Below, in pieces: positions 11,336-23,011 of a stretch of DNA of 64,000 nucleotides; within the stretch, counting starts at the first letter, position 1; every line of letters starts with the position of its first letter. The notes below the pieces were generated by a model, which saw nothing but the letters and a program-made list of their open reading frames with translations, ran no database searches and had not been told where the DNA came from. This DNA comes from Fusarium oxysporum f. sp. lycopersici 4287. Taxonomy: Eukaryota; Ascomycota; Sordariomycetes; Hypocreales; Nectriaceae. The stretch covers positions 1,302,001 through 1,366,000 of the forward strand of contig NC_030990.1 in the NCBI RefSeq assembly GCF_000149955.1, given 5' to 3'. Position numbers and translations under genes: made by a program.

Positions 11336-12012
11336 CCTAGTAGTGCAAGCTAATAGCTTGCCTCTTGACCCTTCCAGATGGAATGTATGACCAACTACCA
11401 ATTACTTGTTAATACCCATATTGAATATCTGCTTCATCTAGTAGCATGAATCACGAATCACACATTAGCTCGAGGTTCTCCAAGTGTTACAAGAACAATG
11501 AAGTGAGTGATCCTCAATTGGCTCATTCATCTCTCAGGCTCAACAACTGAGAGAATTAATAATTCTATCATACATAGCTGAGAAATTGATTACAAGGGTT
11601 CTAGATAGATCGTCGTAGCCTGGGGCCGCTCAAAGTCGGCCGAGACTTGTGTCCCAATAACCATGCCCGTCCTTTCAAATGCCCCGTGTTCGCCCTGTAA
11701 ACTCAAAACCGTGAGAAGCATCGTCAACACCCTCCATCATTATCGCTACCCACATAAAGACTATTATTCATAGCAGATCTCAGCTTCGAAACCAACCGAG
11801 CCGCCCATTTTTCAGAAAAAAGCGAATCTCCAAATTGTTTTATATACGTAATGAAGCCGCTGAGATCAATCCAGATCGAACTCCAACGCGAGAATGGCTC
11901 GAATGCTCGCGTAGCATTATGCAGTCGTTACCAAAATGAGAATATATCAATATAGGCCGATGTACTCATTCGAATACCTTTGTGCCGATTCGACATAGTC
12001 TTAGCCAGACAT
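11336..12012. other. Convergent 3' intergenic region
   Basis: Between the HET gene (plus) and the elongase gene (minus). It presumably holds both 3' UTRs. No gene or repeat was recognised. Confidence 0.45.
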
Positions 12013-13139
12013 TTAGGCCTTGCGGGATCGAACTGAGCCGTTGGTCTTGGAGCCAGAGGCGGTGGCACCGTTGGACTTCTTGACAGGAGTAGTCTGGACC
12101 AGATGAGGGTCAGGAAGAGGAGCCTGAGACATGCGTCGGAGACTCTGTCGGCCGGTAGGAGCCTTGCCCTGCTTCTTGTAGGTGGCGAAGTAGAAGGAGA
12201 TGAACAGAACGAGGTAAGAGCTGATGGTAATGATACCAGAGAAAGCAGCAAACTCCTCGCCAGAGCACTTTCCAGCGTTAGGCATCCAGGGGAAGTAGGT
12301 CGAGGTGAAGTAGGTGTAAGAGGCGAAGTAGATGAAGCCGAGATCAATGACGAACTGGATGATCTGGAGACGGGTAACCCACTCCTTCCACCAAACACGG
12401 ACACCACGAGCGCTCTGGAAGTAGTACCAGTACATGACGACGTGAACGAGCAGGTTCAAGACGATGGGAACCCAAGAGACGGAGGTGGAACCGATGAGCT
12501 GAGTATAGCAAAGGAAGGCGGTGGCGCCATGGTGATAGCAGTGGAGGAAGGCTGGTAAATGTTAGCTTGTCAAAGTCGCACTGGGAACAAATACATACTC
12601 AGAGGCTTCTTCTTGAGGAACAGGAAGACGGTATCAAGGAGCTCCAGGTACTTGGTGAGGTAGTTGAGCTGTCGCAATTGTCAGTTGGGAGTGCATGTCA
12701 ATTTTTGCTGGATACTTACGTAGTACAGGACCACAAGGGGCTGAGTCCAGCCACCCTCGGCATCGCAGATAGCATGGAAGATGCCGCCACGGACAACGGT
12801 GGGAAGAAGCTGCTCAACGAAGAGAGCCAAGAGAGTACCGCTGATCAGAGTCAAGTAGAGGTTGTGGATGAGGAAGAGACCCTTGAGCTTAAAGGGCTCA
12901 CGGTTGCGCATCCATTCGCGACCACCGAAGATGATGGCATAGTAGATAACGATAAAGATCGAAGTCGACTTGAGAGTTGACATGGGGGTCTCGAAAGGCA
13001 CAAACTTGAAGTCATTGGCAGAGTAGCCGACAACAGCAGTGAATGCCTTGTCAAAGATGGGCCACAGGTGAACGCCAAAAGGCCGGTCGATGGTTGGCAG
13101 GGGAAGCTGCTCGTAGAAAGTAGCGGGAGACGCAGACAT
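12013..13139 (-). CDS. Very-long-chain fatty acid elongase (ELO/Fen1/Sur4 family)
   Basis: Three exons, 13139-12720, 12668-12599 and 12551-12013, with introns of 51 and 47 bases (GTAAGT and GTATGT donors). They give 342 residues. The enzyme condenses malonyl-CoA with a long acyl-CoA at the endoplasmic reticulum, the first step of each elongation cycle feeding sphingolipid synthesis. Evidence is the ELO blocks [19 protein letters not shown] and the histidine box HCYHH at residues 167-171 (HXXHH), several hydrophobic helices (for example [25 protein letters not shown]), and a lysine-rich C-terminus ending VRSRKA. The split histidine-box region is restored exactly by the second splice. The ATG at 13139 is chosen because the frame upstream has only a GTG before it leaves the gene. 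Length is normal for fungal Elo2/Elo3-type proteins; which of the two is unresolved. Confidence 0.93.
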
Positions 13140-15127
13140 GATGGGCGAATTGTACGTTGAAACCGACACAATTGTTGACCGCGGGATCGTTTATTAAGTA
13201 GGGGATTTGAGTAGCCAAGTTACGTATTCGACGTGGCTTTTTTTCGAAGACGCGACAGAGCCAATGGCGCGGGAAGGACACGTGAAAGGCGAATAAGTAA
13301 AGACTGACAAGGAATGACAAGAAGAAGAAGGTTCTCCGGAGAGATGAAATGGTTTAAAGAAGAAGCCAGGTAAACGGCGACTGTGGGAATGCGTAGAATT
13401 AAAAAGGAGATAAAAGGGGAGAAGGAGAGTAGAGTTTTAATTGAGGGAGAGCCAGAGGAGGACGGCGCATCAAAAAGGGGAAATTTCAATCCGCACCGCT
13501 ACCTTCCCTCAATCGCACTTTTACCGGGCAGATTGGATCTCCGGCTGCCGCGGACGCTGTAGCAGTAAAGTGAAAGTGGCACCTGGCACCGCACTTTCCT
13601 TCCATCGAGGTGCCACTAGTACATCTTGTAGGGGGCATCTCGAGAATTCACCCAATTGCCATGCGTATATCTTATTCACCAACAGGCCCGCCCCGGGTAC
13701 CAAGAATTGGCCAGGCTCGTGCGCTTTTGGCTACTGTTTTCTAATTCCTTTTAAAAAACATGGCACGCGCTCACAGGAGGAAGCACTACACACGCATGCA
13801 TGCCCGAGATGAGGATTCACTCCACACTGCAATTACATGTGAATATGCCGGGTCCTCCGGATGCACCAATGAAACGAAGATGTTTAGAGACTACACGTGA
13901 TTTATGAAATGCCATAACCACACAATATGCTAATGATGTCCCCTGAGGCTTGTGCTCAACCGTTGCTTATTACACTTGTCTGACTCTGCTGTGCCTGTGC
14001 CTGTGAGATCGTGTCCCGAGGCTTACTGGATGCCAAGACTGCGGTGATGACCGAATGGTGTAGCCTGGTTGAAACTCATTGGCTATGTCAAACTCCGGGA
14101 TAAAAGCCCGTTAGACAATGGCATTAATATCCGTACATCGTATCACGACGACATAATGCAAGGTTGTCACATGGCATTTGCAAGCTTGATTCGCTCATAG
14201 TGAGACTGAAAAATAATAACAACTACTCGAAAGCACAAGGCTGGAGAGATTGAGCAACTCGATCCTCGCAATATAGATAGTTGGCTTCCTGCAAATCCTT
14301 CGTCGTTGTAATTTCGAACCAAGGTTTCATACAAATATCGGCGATTCCCCCATGCCCGGATCGATCAATACTTCAACGAATCTCAGCACGGTTCCTCTGA
14401 GCTAAATTAAAAGCCTATGTAAGAATCTTGATCAAGGTTTCGCTTAACTGATTGCTCAATTCACATCACCTTCATCTCAAACTTTGAAGCTTGTGTCACT
14501 TGTGGCTACGGTGTGGCGGTGCTTGTGTCTTAAGGTGTGGCTACCTCGCAGCTGTCAATCAAATGGTGGGTGCCGTAATAATTTCAATGCCAGTTCAACT
14601 ATTGGTGGTCTTCACGTTCCAATTCCCTGTCACCAAAGACAGCCTTGCCGATAGAGCGCAGGACGTTACAGTTGACTGGATTAAGCCAAGTTCGAGTTAT
14701 TTTGGAAGGCTCTTGCTCCAGAATACTAAGTTCTATAGCCTTAACGTGTGTGGCACGAAGCTATCGTCAGTTTCTACTTTATTCAGCTGCCATGATCAAT
14801 TGAACTACCGTGCCAGGTCCATGCGGCAATGACGAATGGAAGCTAACTGGAAGTAAGCTCGTCGAAGTACAGTACATACACTGTCACTTCCATCAAAAGT
14901 CTTGCCCTACTGTGAACCTGCACCACAATTCGCACTATAGCCCACAACTACGCAATCTGGTCTAGCCTCGCCTTAGTCATCAATCCTCAGCCCATCCTCT
15001 CGCCCAAACAACTCTGCAGTCATCACCCGAGCCGGAAAAAGCCAGCCCACTACCTCTACCAATACACGACTTGTCTCCGACAACAGACATCACCAGTCTC
15101 CGACAACAGACGCCTCTCCTCTCCAAC
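13140..15127. promoter_or_regulatory. Divergent promoter region, elongase / COX6
   Basis: About 2 kb between divergent genes. Sequence 13,310-13,460 is purine-rich on the plus strand, thus pyrimidine-rich on the elongase strand, as in fungal leaders. Possible CCAAT elements occur at 14601-14605 (inverted) and 14619-14623, which would suit HAP-complex control of a respiratory gene, but that is inference. A direct repeat lies in the COX6 leader. No extra gene was recognised. Confidence 0.45.
15073..15111 (+). repeat. 16-base perfect direct repeat in COX6 leader
   Basis: GTCTCCGACAACAGAC occurs at 15073-15088 and again at 15096-15111, separated by seven bases, ending 17 bases before the COX6 start codon. 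It would lie in the 5' UTR if transcription starts upstream. Confidence 0.85.
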
Positions 15128-16096
15128 ATGTCCGCCTTCATTCGTGTCGCCCGTAGCGTTCGCGCTGCTCCCATTCGACCTGCCGTCCAGCCCCTGGTTG
15201 CCCGCTCGGCCGTTGCCCACTTCACCACCTCGATTCCCCGACGAAGCGAGCACGCCGAGGAGACCTTTGAGGAGTTCTCTGCCAGGTAGGACCACTCCTA
15301 ATACCCAATTGCCTGCCGTCTGCTTGGAACATCGGTTTTCTGTGCTGTGGAAAGGTGTCGCAAATTGGCTGGGAGAATTGGGGCCTTTGCGTGGTTGTCT
15401 TGCGGCTGTGGGAAAAAGATGCCGCAACGCCCGCCTAGAGCTCTGTCCCCACGCGATTTCGCCCGAATACTTTCCAATGCAGCCGCACAGGTTTCTTGCG
15501 GGACTCAATTGCTAAACCACCACTCTCTGCAGGTTCGAGAAGGAGTTTGATGGTGTTCAAGACGTTTTCGAGCTTCAGGTATGTTAGCCCCACGGGGTAG
15601 AGCTCGCTGCTCTCCGGCTGGCTCCCGAAAATGTCGTATGACTTTGGCTTATCACCAAACCACAGCGCAACCTCAACAACGCCTTCGCTTACGATCTCGT
15701 CCCTGCCCCCTCAGTGATCGCTGCCGCCCTTAAAGCCGCCCGAAGGGTTAACGACTTCGGCACTGCCGTCCGCATCTTCGAAGGTACGAAATTTTGTCAA
15801 TCAATTCCACTTTGTTGTCGTCCACCCGACCGATGGATCGGCAGCGTCTAAATTGCCCTTCTTGAGTTATATCAGCGCAGTGACCCCAACTCGATGCGGA
15901 CCGTGCTTGCTGAAAACCATCGACGACTCGCAAGGGGATTCACCAACCTAACCACATTGCTAACTGTTGCTCTTTAGGTATCAAGACCAAGGTTGAGAAC
16001 AAGGGCCAGTACGAGCAGTACCTTGAGGAACTCAAGCCCCTTCGAGAAGAGCTTGGTGTGTTGCTCAAGGAGGAGCTGTACCCTGAGGAAAAGTAG
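15128..16096 (+). CDS. COX6: Cytochrome c oxidase subunit VI (subunit Va of animals)
   Basis: Four exons, 15128-15285, 15533-15578, 15666-15783 and 15978-16096, give 146 residues. The introns are long for this window (247, 87 and 194 bases). The product is a nuclear-encoded, peripheral subunit of respiratory complex IV facing the mitochondrial matrix. The first 35 or so residues form an Arg/Ala/Ser-rich presequence without acids (IRVARSVRAAPIRP). The mature part has the conserved EEFSARFEKEFDGVQDVFELQ-type start, NNAFAYDLVPAPSVIAAALKAARR, NDFGTAVRIFEGIKTKVENK, and a C-terminal LKPLREELGV helix. Exon 1 ends in the conserved SAR codons and every splice restores the family sequence. Its promoter is shared with the elongase gene. 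Confidence 0.95.
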
Positions 16097-16606
16097 ATTG
16101 TCCCCTGGTCTCAGTGTTCTGAGCCTTGTGTATACTGGATGTTGGCCGAAACGGAAGAGAATTTCAGACCCAAGAGGTAGACGGGGGAGTTTGGTTGTGG
16201 CAGCCCCAAATCGATTGTGTTATAGCCTTAAGTGCGACTTGGCGACGCTTGCTCTTTGCTAATCTCCTCCAATGTTGAGAGTTTTTTGTATATCTGAAGT
16301 TCGTTGTTCATCCACTTGAGTGACTTATCTTCCACCTTGACTGAAGCTATACTACTTGGGGACTTGCGTCAAAGAAGCTTGATGTACAAAATCCCCTGCG
16401 ATGACAAATTTTCGCAAGTCAGTACTGTCTTCGGCATTCACGAGAAGCACAGGTCAAACTTCTATACGTCTCAAATAGATGTTCATTATACTGGGGTAGA
16501 GGCTCTGCATTCCCAACTTCCGGTCCCATACGCCAAATACCATGATAGCCCTAACATATAAAGGATTGGTATCATCATACTCTCATACATCTGCCTTCTG
16601 TAGCTC
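16097..16606. other. Convergent 3' intergenic region
   Basis: Holds the 3' UTRs of COX6 (plus) and the chromodomain/HDA gene (minus). No other feature was seen. Confidence 0.5.
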
Positions 16607-19600
16607 TTATTGTAAGTGATTCCATCTTCCATTTCCTGCCTGTTGTCCCACGAATGGTTGACCAGGGCCGATAGGGCTCGTCCCTCGACTAGCAGAGAAT
16701 GCTGCCCGGGGTCGTGGGCTCATTCCACTTGGGACACGAGGGCTGCGAGGCATGCTACCGCCCCGAGTGTTTCGGCCATTTGAAACACTGGCCAGTCTCT
16801 GATTGGCATTATATAGCTCAGCGTCTCGTTGCTGGAGCTGTGCTTGGAGGCTGGCGATTTGTTCCAAGAGTTCTTGACGTTCCATAGCAACATTCTGTGC
16901 GTGAATGGCACGCAAGTTCTCTGATGCCTTTTGCTCCAACTCTTCGTTTTGGATCTTCAATGATTTGTTCTCATTTGCCAATCTCAAAGCTTGAGCGTCG
17001 ACATCCTGGTACCGACTCTTCATGAAATCCACGTCGCTCAAGGCGCTCGTTCGCCTACTTTCTGAGAGCTGCAGTTGCCCTTTGACCTCGCTCAATGCCT
17101 CTTCCCTCTTGGCTGACTCAGGATTTTGGTTGAGACGCGCAATGACTGATTCGAGTTCATCAATTCGCTGTTGTTGCTTCTCTTTCTCCTTCTGAGCAAC
17201 CTTTGCGGCAGCTGCCGCAACACCTTCGGTTCGGAGCCTCTCCCTTTCAGCCACGGTTCGATCTTGAAGAGCAGCACGATTAGAAGACTCAATCTTACTC
17301 AAGGTCTTCCGATGGTCCTTCAATTCTTTGTCGAGTCTGCTGATGTAGCTTTTGAGTTCTACTTCGACTTCGCCTGCCTGCGCAGTTTGTCGCTTGTATT
17401 CGTCGATCTAGAACAATTTAGATACTGTCACATCACTCATTTCCATGGTGCTTACCTGCTCCTGGATTGTCTCCAGAGTTACCAAAGGCACTGAAATCAT
17501 TGCTTTTCTGTCCCTGGTCCCGCTTCGAAGGGAAGCACTTTCGAGCATCTGGCGGACTGCAATGGGCATAGGAGGATTGTTGGTGTCAGTCGGCAGATCG
17601 CGAAGTGGAAGAGTGCGCATTCGTTTAGCATCACCATCGCCTTCGTCGTTAAACTGAGGGTGATCAGCAATATGAGCTTCAAGATACAAGTCGATACTTA
17701 CATGCTTCCGCTTCAAGTCATTTCCATATAAGGCGTCTCCTGTAAAAGGTAGCTGGGTCTGTGTCCCCGGATTCTCGAAGATGTCAAGAACGTCATCCGG
17801 GATACCCTGAGGCTCCCAATTCAATGTGTCGGTAATTCCATTGAAATAATTTGCAAATATCTCTGCGACTTCGTGGGGTTCATAATAACCTCGTTCTGGT
17901 TCTTCGAGATACCGGCTTGCACTTACAGTAGATGCGAGAATTGCATTCTTGACCTCGAGTGCCGTTGCGCCATCCAAAGGACCATATACATGCTCAATCG
18001 AATACGTTGTCACGAGTCGTAGCACTAGCGGCGACTTCCGAACAGTATTGTCGCATAACTGCCTGGCGATCAACGAACTCGGATAATGAAAGTCATAGCC
18101 GATAATGACGTCGAAGCTAAAAGGGTCGAAGTCTTCGCTGGTCAAAGCAATACTGATTCTTGCAAACGAAGCAAACTTGGCATGCTGGTTAATGTTTTCT
18201 GCCGAGCATTCAACCTTTGCTGCTTCAGCAAGTTTAAAAAGTAGTCGCATCAGTTCCTTGGTACCAACCACAATCAGAATTTCCTTTTCTTTCCCGTCTA
18301 GTGCAGCCATCAGTTCAAACAAGAAACTGAATTTGGGATTGGCATCACAACAGTATCTGGCGAGCTCAGAGCTGGGTAGCGTCTCAAGAACACTACCAAT
18401 GACATCCTGGGGATAGTCGCAAATCTCGAAGAGCCTGTAGAAAAGACTGTCGATCTTTTTAATGAGTTCTTCACTGGGCTCTTCGGGAGTCTCGCCAGTG
18501 AAGCAGCGGCTAAAGGCTTGAATTTCGTCTTTGTGATCCTCTATTACCTCTCCATAGTAAGAACGCCTGCTCGCCTGCATCGGGAGAGTGACTTTCGTTT
18601 GCACGTAAAAGTCGTTCTGCTCTGAAGATTCTGACAGTACATCAGAAACTTGTTCGACAGGAACTTGCCCCATGGTAATAGAGTGCCCTGAACTTTCAAC
18701 TTCAGTGGGCACTGAACCCTGGTTGGGAAAGTTCAAGGTGTGAGTTGACGCAACTGGTTCATTCACTATACTGATGACTGTGGGAGAAATCGTTGCAGGG
18801 AGCAGGCTATCTTCCTCATCTTGGCTGATAATAGAACGGGTGAGGGATACATCTGATTCAGCAAATCTCCTACTGAGCTCTTCTCGCATCCTGGCAACTG
18901 CAGTGGTGGAAGGGTCCGCCATAATGGCTGCCGGCGCTATTGAAGACACAGGGGTGTCGGAGTTGGTTCCTAGAGCTTGTGGTTTCCAGGGATCCATAGA
19001 GTAAACTGGCTGAGACTGAAGTACAGCAGCATGGCTACTTGCGCTGGCACCAGGAACCGGTTCTTCATTGGTGATTGCTTCATAAGGCGTCCCACCCGGG
19101 TTCTCTTCGAGAGAATCACCAACATGTGTCAACGCCGAGTCCCTGCCGAAATCGATGTAGCTTTTTAGCTCATCGACAGCTGAATCCCGTGTTTGTGAAC
19201 CCGGGCGCTCCATTTTTTGTTTTGAAGTCAATCGAGGCTTTTCAAGCCCTTTAGAGTCGCTACCGGTCTTAGACTTGCTAAGTACGCTATCGGTCTTTGC
19301 AATGGTTGTGGGAGAAGGCGATCTCTGGCTGGAGCCTATTCTTTGACCGGAAACACTGTTTTTCTCGGGTTGGGATTTAGAAAGCTGCGACGCTTTAAAA
19401 GTTTCCTCCTGACTCGCTTGAGTTTCGATTGTGGCTCTTGGGCGAGCAGTCTTGTTGAGAGTCCCAGCCGCGGAAGAGAGAGAGCTCGATATGTCTAAGG
19501 AGCCGTACAACCTTTGGGGTTGAGAATAGTATATTTGGGGCTTCTGTGTCCTGTGTGAATCCGGAGAACTTCGTAGAGATGCAGCTGCCTCCCCTACGAC

Positions 19601-21586
19601 GTGCCGGATGCTTTGGTCACTGGGCAAAGAACTATCAAGAAGGATCCCTCTCTCAGATGTTGCAGGGTGAGAGTGGCCTGGTTGACGAGACGGTATGATG
19701 TCCGAGCCAGTCGCAGCCGAATCCGAAACAACTTCGGCCTGTGAAGCAAGGGAGGTGACCTGGGTCTTTGATACAAGCGTCGAAGTCCTGGCTGTGATAA
19801 TGTTCAGGTCGGTGGATAGGCTCGAGTCGCCCTGTGAATCTGGAACGATGATATCAATCTCCTTGCTTGAGGAGGATAGTACCTGTGCCTGGGAGAGATC
19901 TTCCACGCCACTCACACTAGTTGGTTTATCAGGGCGCTGGGGGTTAACGTCGCCCTTTTCGAATTCCAGTCCAGGTCTTTCGTCTCGATCCCTTGGGGAT
20001 TGATGATGACTTGGCGCACTTCGCTTCACACCCGGTTGCTGACTACCTAGAGTCTCCTCTTCGAATGGAAGGCGACTTGAAGAATCAAAGACGTGATCTT
20101 GTACCACTCGCTGCCCGTCCCCAGAACCTTGGTTAACCGAGACGCTATCTTGGCCGTATGGGTCCTGATTGACAGGCAAGTCTCGGCTGTTCGAGGAATG
20201 GCTAGCTTGAGAGTTTGCGGTTTCAAAACTCTCGTTTTCCGGCGATAAGATATCTCGAATACCCCCGGTCGAGCCAAGATTATCTCCGTCTAATATCTGA
20301 TTGTTCGTAGTGGTACGGTTCTCAGTATTATCACCTTCTAAATCGTGGGTCTCTTTGAGACTCTGAATGTCCTCGGTCTGGTCGTCCAAATGATGAGCGG
20401 CGCCGGTGAACTCTCCAAAATCAGTGGGTGGCAGGTTGTCTTCAGGGTTTTCGGGATCAGGATACTCCGTCTTCAGATCCACAGGAGCGTTGGCAGACTG
20501 AAAGGCTTCCCTTTCCGGGGACCTGGCGATGGATTCGCGATTGTGTACCTCTTTCTGGCATACAACCTTTCGAACTTGGCGGTTGCTTCCAGGATTGTCC
20601 TCGGCCAAAGATGATGGATCTTCGGGTATTTCAGGACTTCTTGGAACACAGTCAGGTCTAGCAGCAGGCTGGCTCTCGCAATCTTGATAGTCCCAATTGC
20701 CGGATAAATCTTGGGAATCTGGGATGGTGTCTTGACTTAGTTGTGATGCAAATGTAACTCGCTGGTCACCATCCTCAAGTTCCGTGATCCTTTGAGAGCT
20801 GTTTTGAGTAGTGACACTCTGATACTCAGATGGGTCGAAGTTGTCAGGCTTACTCAACACAACAGCAACTCCTTGAGTAGGTGCCCTTGAGAATTCGTAG
20901 GAGCTCACAGATTCAGCGTCAACAGATGAAGCAGAGATGAATGAAGGCACAGGCTCTTCGGATTTAATCCTGGAACTGCGGTTTGGCTGTACGACTTGCT
21001 CGTGAGAATCGAATCGAGATATGTCATGAGTCGATGCATCAAGTTTTGTCTGTTTTTGTTTGTTGCAAACCACAGGCGTCTCGGATTTACCCCGACGAGG
21101 TGTAAGATCTCGAAGTCCTCGCCGATTTCTTGTCTCACGACGTTGAGCTTCACGCTCTGTCCTTTCACGTTCCCTCTTATCTTTCTCTTTCTCCCAATCC
21201 TCTAATGCTTCAGCATTGAGATCCTTGTACTAAGGCATTTGTTAGCGTATGTGATCTCGTCTTATTAACTTGACAGGGCGTCAAACCGGAATCCACTCGT
21301 TCTCATACGTCTCACCGTCAGAGTCAGTTTCCCACTCTACAAGGCACCGGTGGTTAATCTCACCACTGTTGGGGTTTGCTAAGTACTCTTCATTAATGAC
21401 CCGGCGAATGTTCCACCACTCTTTCTTCTTGCCCAACTTCCTGCGCTTTCTGGCAGGCGACTGTTGGACAAGTTCAGGTTCAGTATCTTGGGCTTGTCCT
21501 TTTCTTTTTCTTTTCGATTTGCGCTCTAATGAGGTCCTGGGTGTGTTTGTTGTGGATTGTTTCTCTTCTTTGCGCGTTCTCACCAT
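16607..21586 (-). CDS. Chromodomain protein with HDA complex subunit 2/3 domain
   Basis: Four exons, 21586-21287, 21229-17702, 17653-17456 and 17407-16607, give about 1,608 residues. Residues about 55-115 form a chromodomain: the KKEWWNIRRVINEEY strand, CLVEWETDSDGETYENEWIP, then DLNAEALEDWEKEK. A very long Ser/Gln/Asp-rich disordered segment full of SQ/TQ dipeptides follows (about 150-960). Then comes a domain like the HDA1 complex subunits 2/3: LFYRLFEICDYPQDVIGS, GKEKEILIVVGTKELMRLLF and FDVIIGYDFHYPSS. The last 250 residues are coiled coil ending in a Pro/Gly/Arg tail. The likely role is scaffolding a class II histone deacetylase complex on methylated histones in silent chromatin. The first donor is the unusual GTTTGA; the second and third introns are 48 bases each. 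SQ/TQ richness suggests checkpoint kinase targeting, an inference. Confidence 0.85.
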
Positions 21587-23011
21587 GGGTACGCTGGTAT
21601 AACGTACGTGGGATGATAGCTAGAGAGCCGAACCCGCAAAGCCACAGGAGTGCAACACACGGCCGTGGCAAATAGATGCAGCGCAATAACGAAGCTGCGA
21701 TAAGATCTATCCAGCGACGATGACCTGCGGCGACCGGCTTCAGCGGTCAACGCTTGGAATAAGTCGATGGTTGCGCGCCGCGGTTGTGAGCACGGCTGCT
21801 AAACAGAAGCAGCTTGGGGAATGCTTTGGGGAACGTCGTCGATCAATTCCCGCTAGAAGGCACGTGATGGTCAGGCCAAGGATAGTGTATGTTCAGGGTG
21901 AGAACTTAGGGTCCTAAGGCGAGCTAGTGGACCTTGGGGGCGTGAGGCGCAAGAATAGTGAAAGAAGGGACAGGGGACCCAGGTGAAAGACAGGGCGCTT
22001 CAGTGGATGAGAGTGTAGTTACACGAGGTGCAGGTGTTGAGTTGAGGCAAGAAACAGAAATCGAAGAGAGTTCAGAGTTCAGAGTTAAAATGAAGTTACG
22101 GTAGATAAGATGGGATAAGATAGATGAAAGCGTAAAGTGAGGGTGGTAGGTGCCTTCTTTCTCGCAATTTTTGGTTGTGAAGCTTTTCCAAGTCTTAGAA
22201 TCGCTTCAGGCGATTAAGTTAAGGTAGGTGGCCCAAGCAGGCGTGAAATTTTGGGAGCCGTGTTGCACACACCCCGAAAGTGATTCCTCACTTGTGCCTC
22301 TTCTATCCTAGGGCAGCAAACGAGACGAAGAATCAAATATTTGATTGGGCATGGGCGCCACAGGTCAAGCAGGAAGATTGGTCAAGCCCAGTGAGACGTT
22401 TGAGACGCGGTCCGAACGATTATGTAGCTTTTCAACCTCAATTATAGGAAACAATGAGCCTGGCGTTTGATATTTCTCACATTTGCTCTAGAGTTGACCA
22501 CAAACAACGCAGCTTATCTTGGTGTCATATCGTTTGGTCTTAACATAAGCAAGCAGGCATCTATCTTAGGCCTTCTAGCGAAGCATCCAGTAACTGTGTG
22601 ATCTAGCATTCTCGTATAATAAGTCTCTTGTTTGTAGCCTTAATGTCTCAAAGCAAGATCAAATTGGTAAGTAAGTAGGTTGGTATCTATTAAGCACTTG
22701 TATTAGTGGTCGAGTTGCGGCTCCTGGACCTGGAGCCTGTGTAAACGCTAAAGCAAGGCACAGGAAGGTCGCTGCAAGCCTCCACTAAAACCCCCATTCC
22801 CATGAACTTGATCGGGACACCTGAGCAGTAGCGTCACACCTTGTTCAGACTTCCATCAACACACATTAAGACAGAAGTGTTACAGTAAATACTGCCTTTC
22901 ACGCGAATTCTGTCCCTCGTCTTATTCAGAAACGCTACGCGTATTAGCCGAGCCTAGACATCGCCATACCATTGTCGTTGTATGAGACAGGTGTCTTCTC
23001 TATTGAGAATC
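21587..23011. promoter_or_regulatory. Divergent promoter region, HDA-like gene / RAI1
   Basis: About 1.4 kb. It contains a CACGTGA E-box-type site near 21860 and short GAGTTCA tandem units around 22068-22085. A second in-frame ATG for RAI1 lies at 22982. No additional gene was recognised. Confidence 0.45.

Noticed and set aside
12103..12980. Plus-strand ORFs of 137-151 codons
   Set aside because: Antisense shadows of the elongase exons.
13140..13169. Ten-codon upstream extension of the elongase
   Set aside because: It begins with GTG, not ATG; the ATG at 13139 is the sensible start.
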